Shown in pieces: positions 63,433 through 64,000 of a stretch of DNA of 64,000 nt (the first letter of the stretch is position 1; each line of letters starts with the position of its first letter). The stretch is from the NCBI GenBank assembly GCA_028551475.1, contig CM052362.1:9919354-9983353 (forward strand). The letters are read 5' to 3'. A program made the position numbers and the translations under genes. Under the pieces are notes generated by a model. The model was not told the DNA's origin. It ran no database searches and saw only the letters and a list, made by a program, of their open reading frames with translations. The stretch is from Casuarina equisetifolia (lineage: Eukaryota > Streptophyta > Magnoliopsida > Fagales > Casuarinaceae).

Positions 63433-64000
63433 TCTGCATAATGTTGACATCTTATACATCAGGCACTTATGTGCTATTGGCTGATCACTCGGGACTTCCT
63501 CCTGTGGTTGTTGCATGTTGTTGCACCTTCTCGTCGGGTCGTTATTCTTTTACTATTTGTTCATGTCTAGAGTACTTGATAATCAAACTTAATGGCTTGA
63601 ATAATCCTGGTAGAGTGTGTAACATTCAAAAGAGCCGAACGTTTGATAAAGCCAGCTAGCCATCATTCTTGTAACTAAAAGAAGCAAGAGATAGATTATT
63701 AGACCACAAATACTATTATAATCACAAACTTCAATTCTTTCTTTTTTCTTGTTTAACATATGTAATGAACAGGAAATGGGCTTATGATAAGATCTTACTA
63801 TGTATCAAATCTATTAAGTCTCAACAAGAAATATAAAAATTTGAAAAATAGTTTATAAAAAAAAAAGATCTTCTACATAATGTTTCAAGGTTTCAAATTG
63901 GATGAATCATTTTTTTTTTATAATTTCTAACATAGTATAAAGCTAATTTTTCCCCATGAATATAAGCAAGTTTAAAGTTCATGCAAAAACTAGCACCATG
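63433..64000. other. Right edge without a recognised gene
   Basis: A 72-codon open stretch at 63441-63659 has no recognisable similarity. The rest is AT-rich. Confidence 0.4.

Overview
This window looks like nuclear DNA of a flowering plant. It is AT-rich, its genes have GT-AG introns of 70 bp to about 4 kb, and at least a third of it is decayed LTR retrotransposon sequence. The protein families (SULTR sulfate transporter, J20-like chloroplast DnaJ, GPI-anchored lipid transfer protein, BIPP2C1-like phosphatase) point to an angiosperm, most likely a woody eudicot. The species cannot be fixed from sequence alone.

Layout. 1-2153 (+): the last seven exons of a sulfate transporter that enters from the left edge. 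3434-9234 (-): a broken Ty3/gypsy element with both LTRs. 11.0-13.1 kb and 25.0-27.2 kb: two copies of a duplicated block, each with one intronless gene for a chloroplast J-domain protein. The 12 kb between them is packed with fossil elements: a copia fragment (13.2-15.2 kb), a short non-autonomous LTR element (16.2-18.6 kb) and a copia element (18.6-24.5 kb). The copia element's left LTR holds a pararetrovirus scrap, and its body holds three tandem 0.5-0.6 kb repeats. 28.2-30.2 kb: a tandem duplication of about 1 kb with no recognisable gene. 30.3-33.3 kb: a copia 3' end and a hAT-like MITE candidate. 34737-36147 (-): a three-exon GPI-anchored lipid transfer protein gene. 41868-54611 (-): a ten-exon PP2C-family phosphatase gene of about 917 codons with a long acidic N-terminal region built on 50-residue repeats. 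57576-63310 (+): a broken Tnt1/Tork-like copia element with matching 385-bp LTRs and an exact 5-bp target duplication.

How the genes relate. The host genes are unrelated single genes and are not an operon. The two DnaJ genes are paralogues from one duplication, later pushed apart by repeats. Splice phases were checked by hand, and the models for the transporter, lipid transfer protein and phosphatase all keep one open frame across every junction. No tRNA, rRNA, CRISPR array or other structured RNA was recognised. I found no convincing new multi-gene system. The most informative items are the phosphatase gene model with its repeat array, the nested fossils between the DnaJ copies, and the unexplained tandem duplications.
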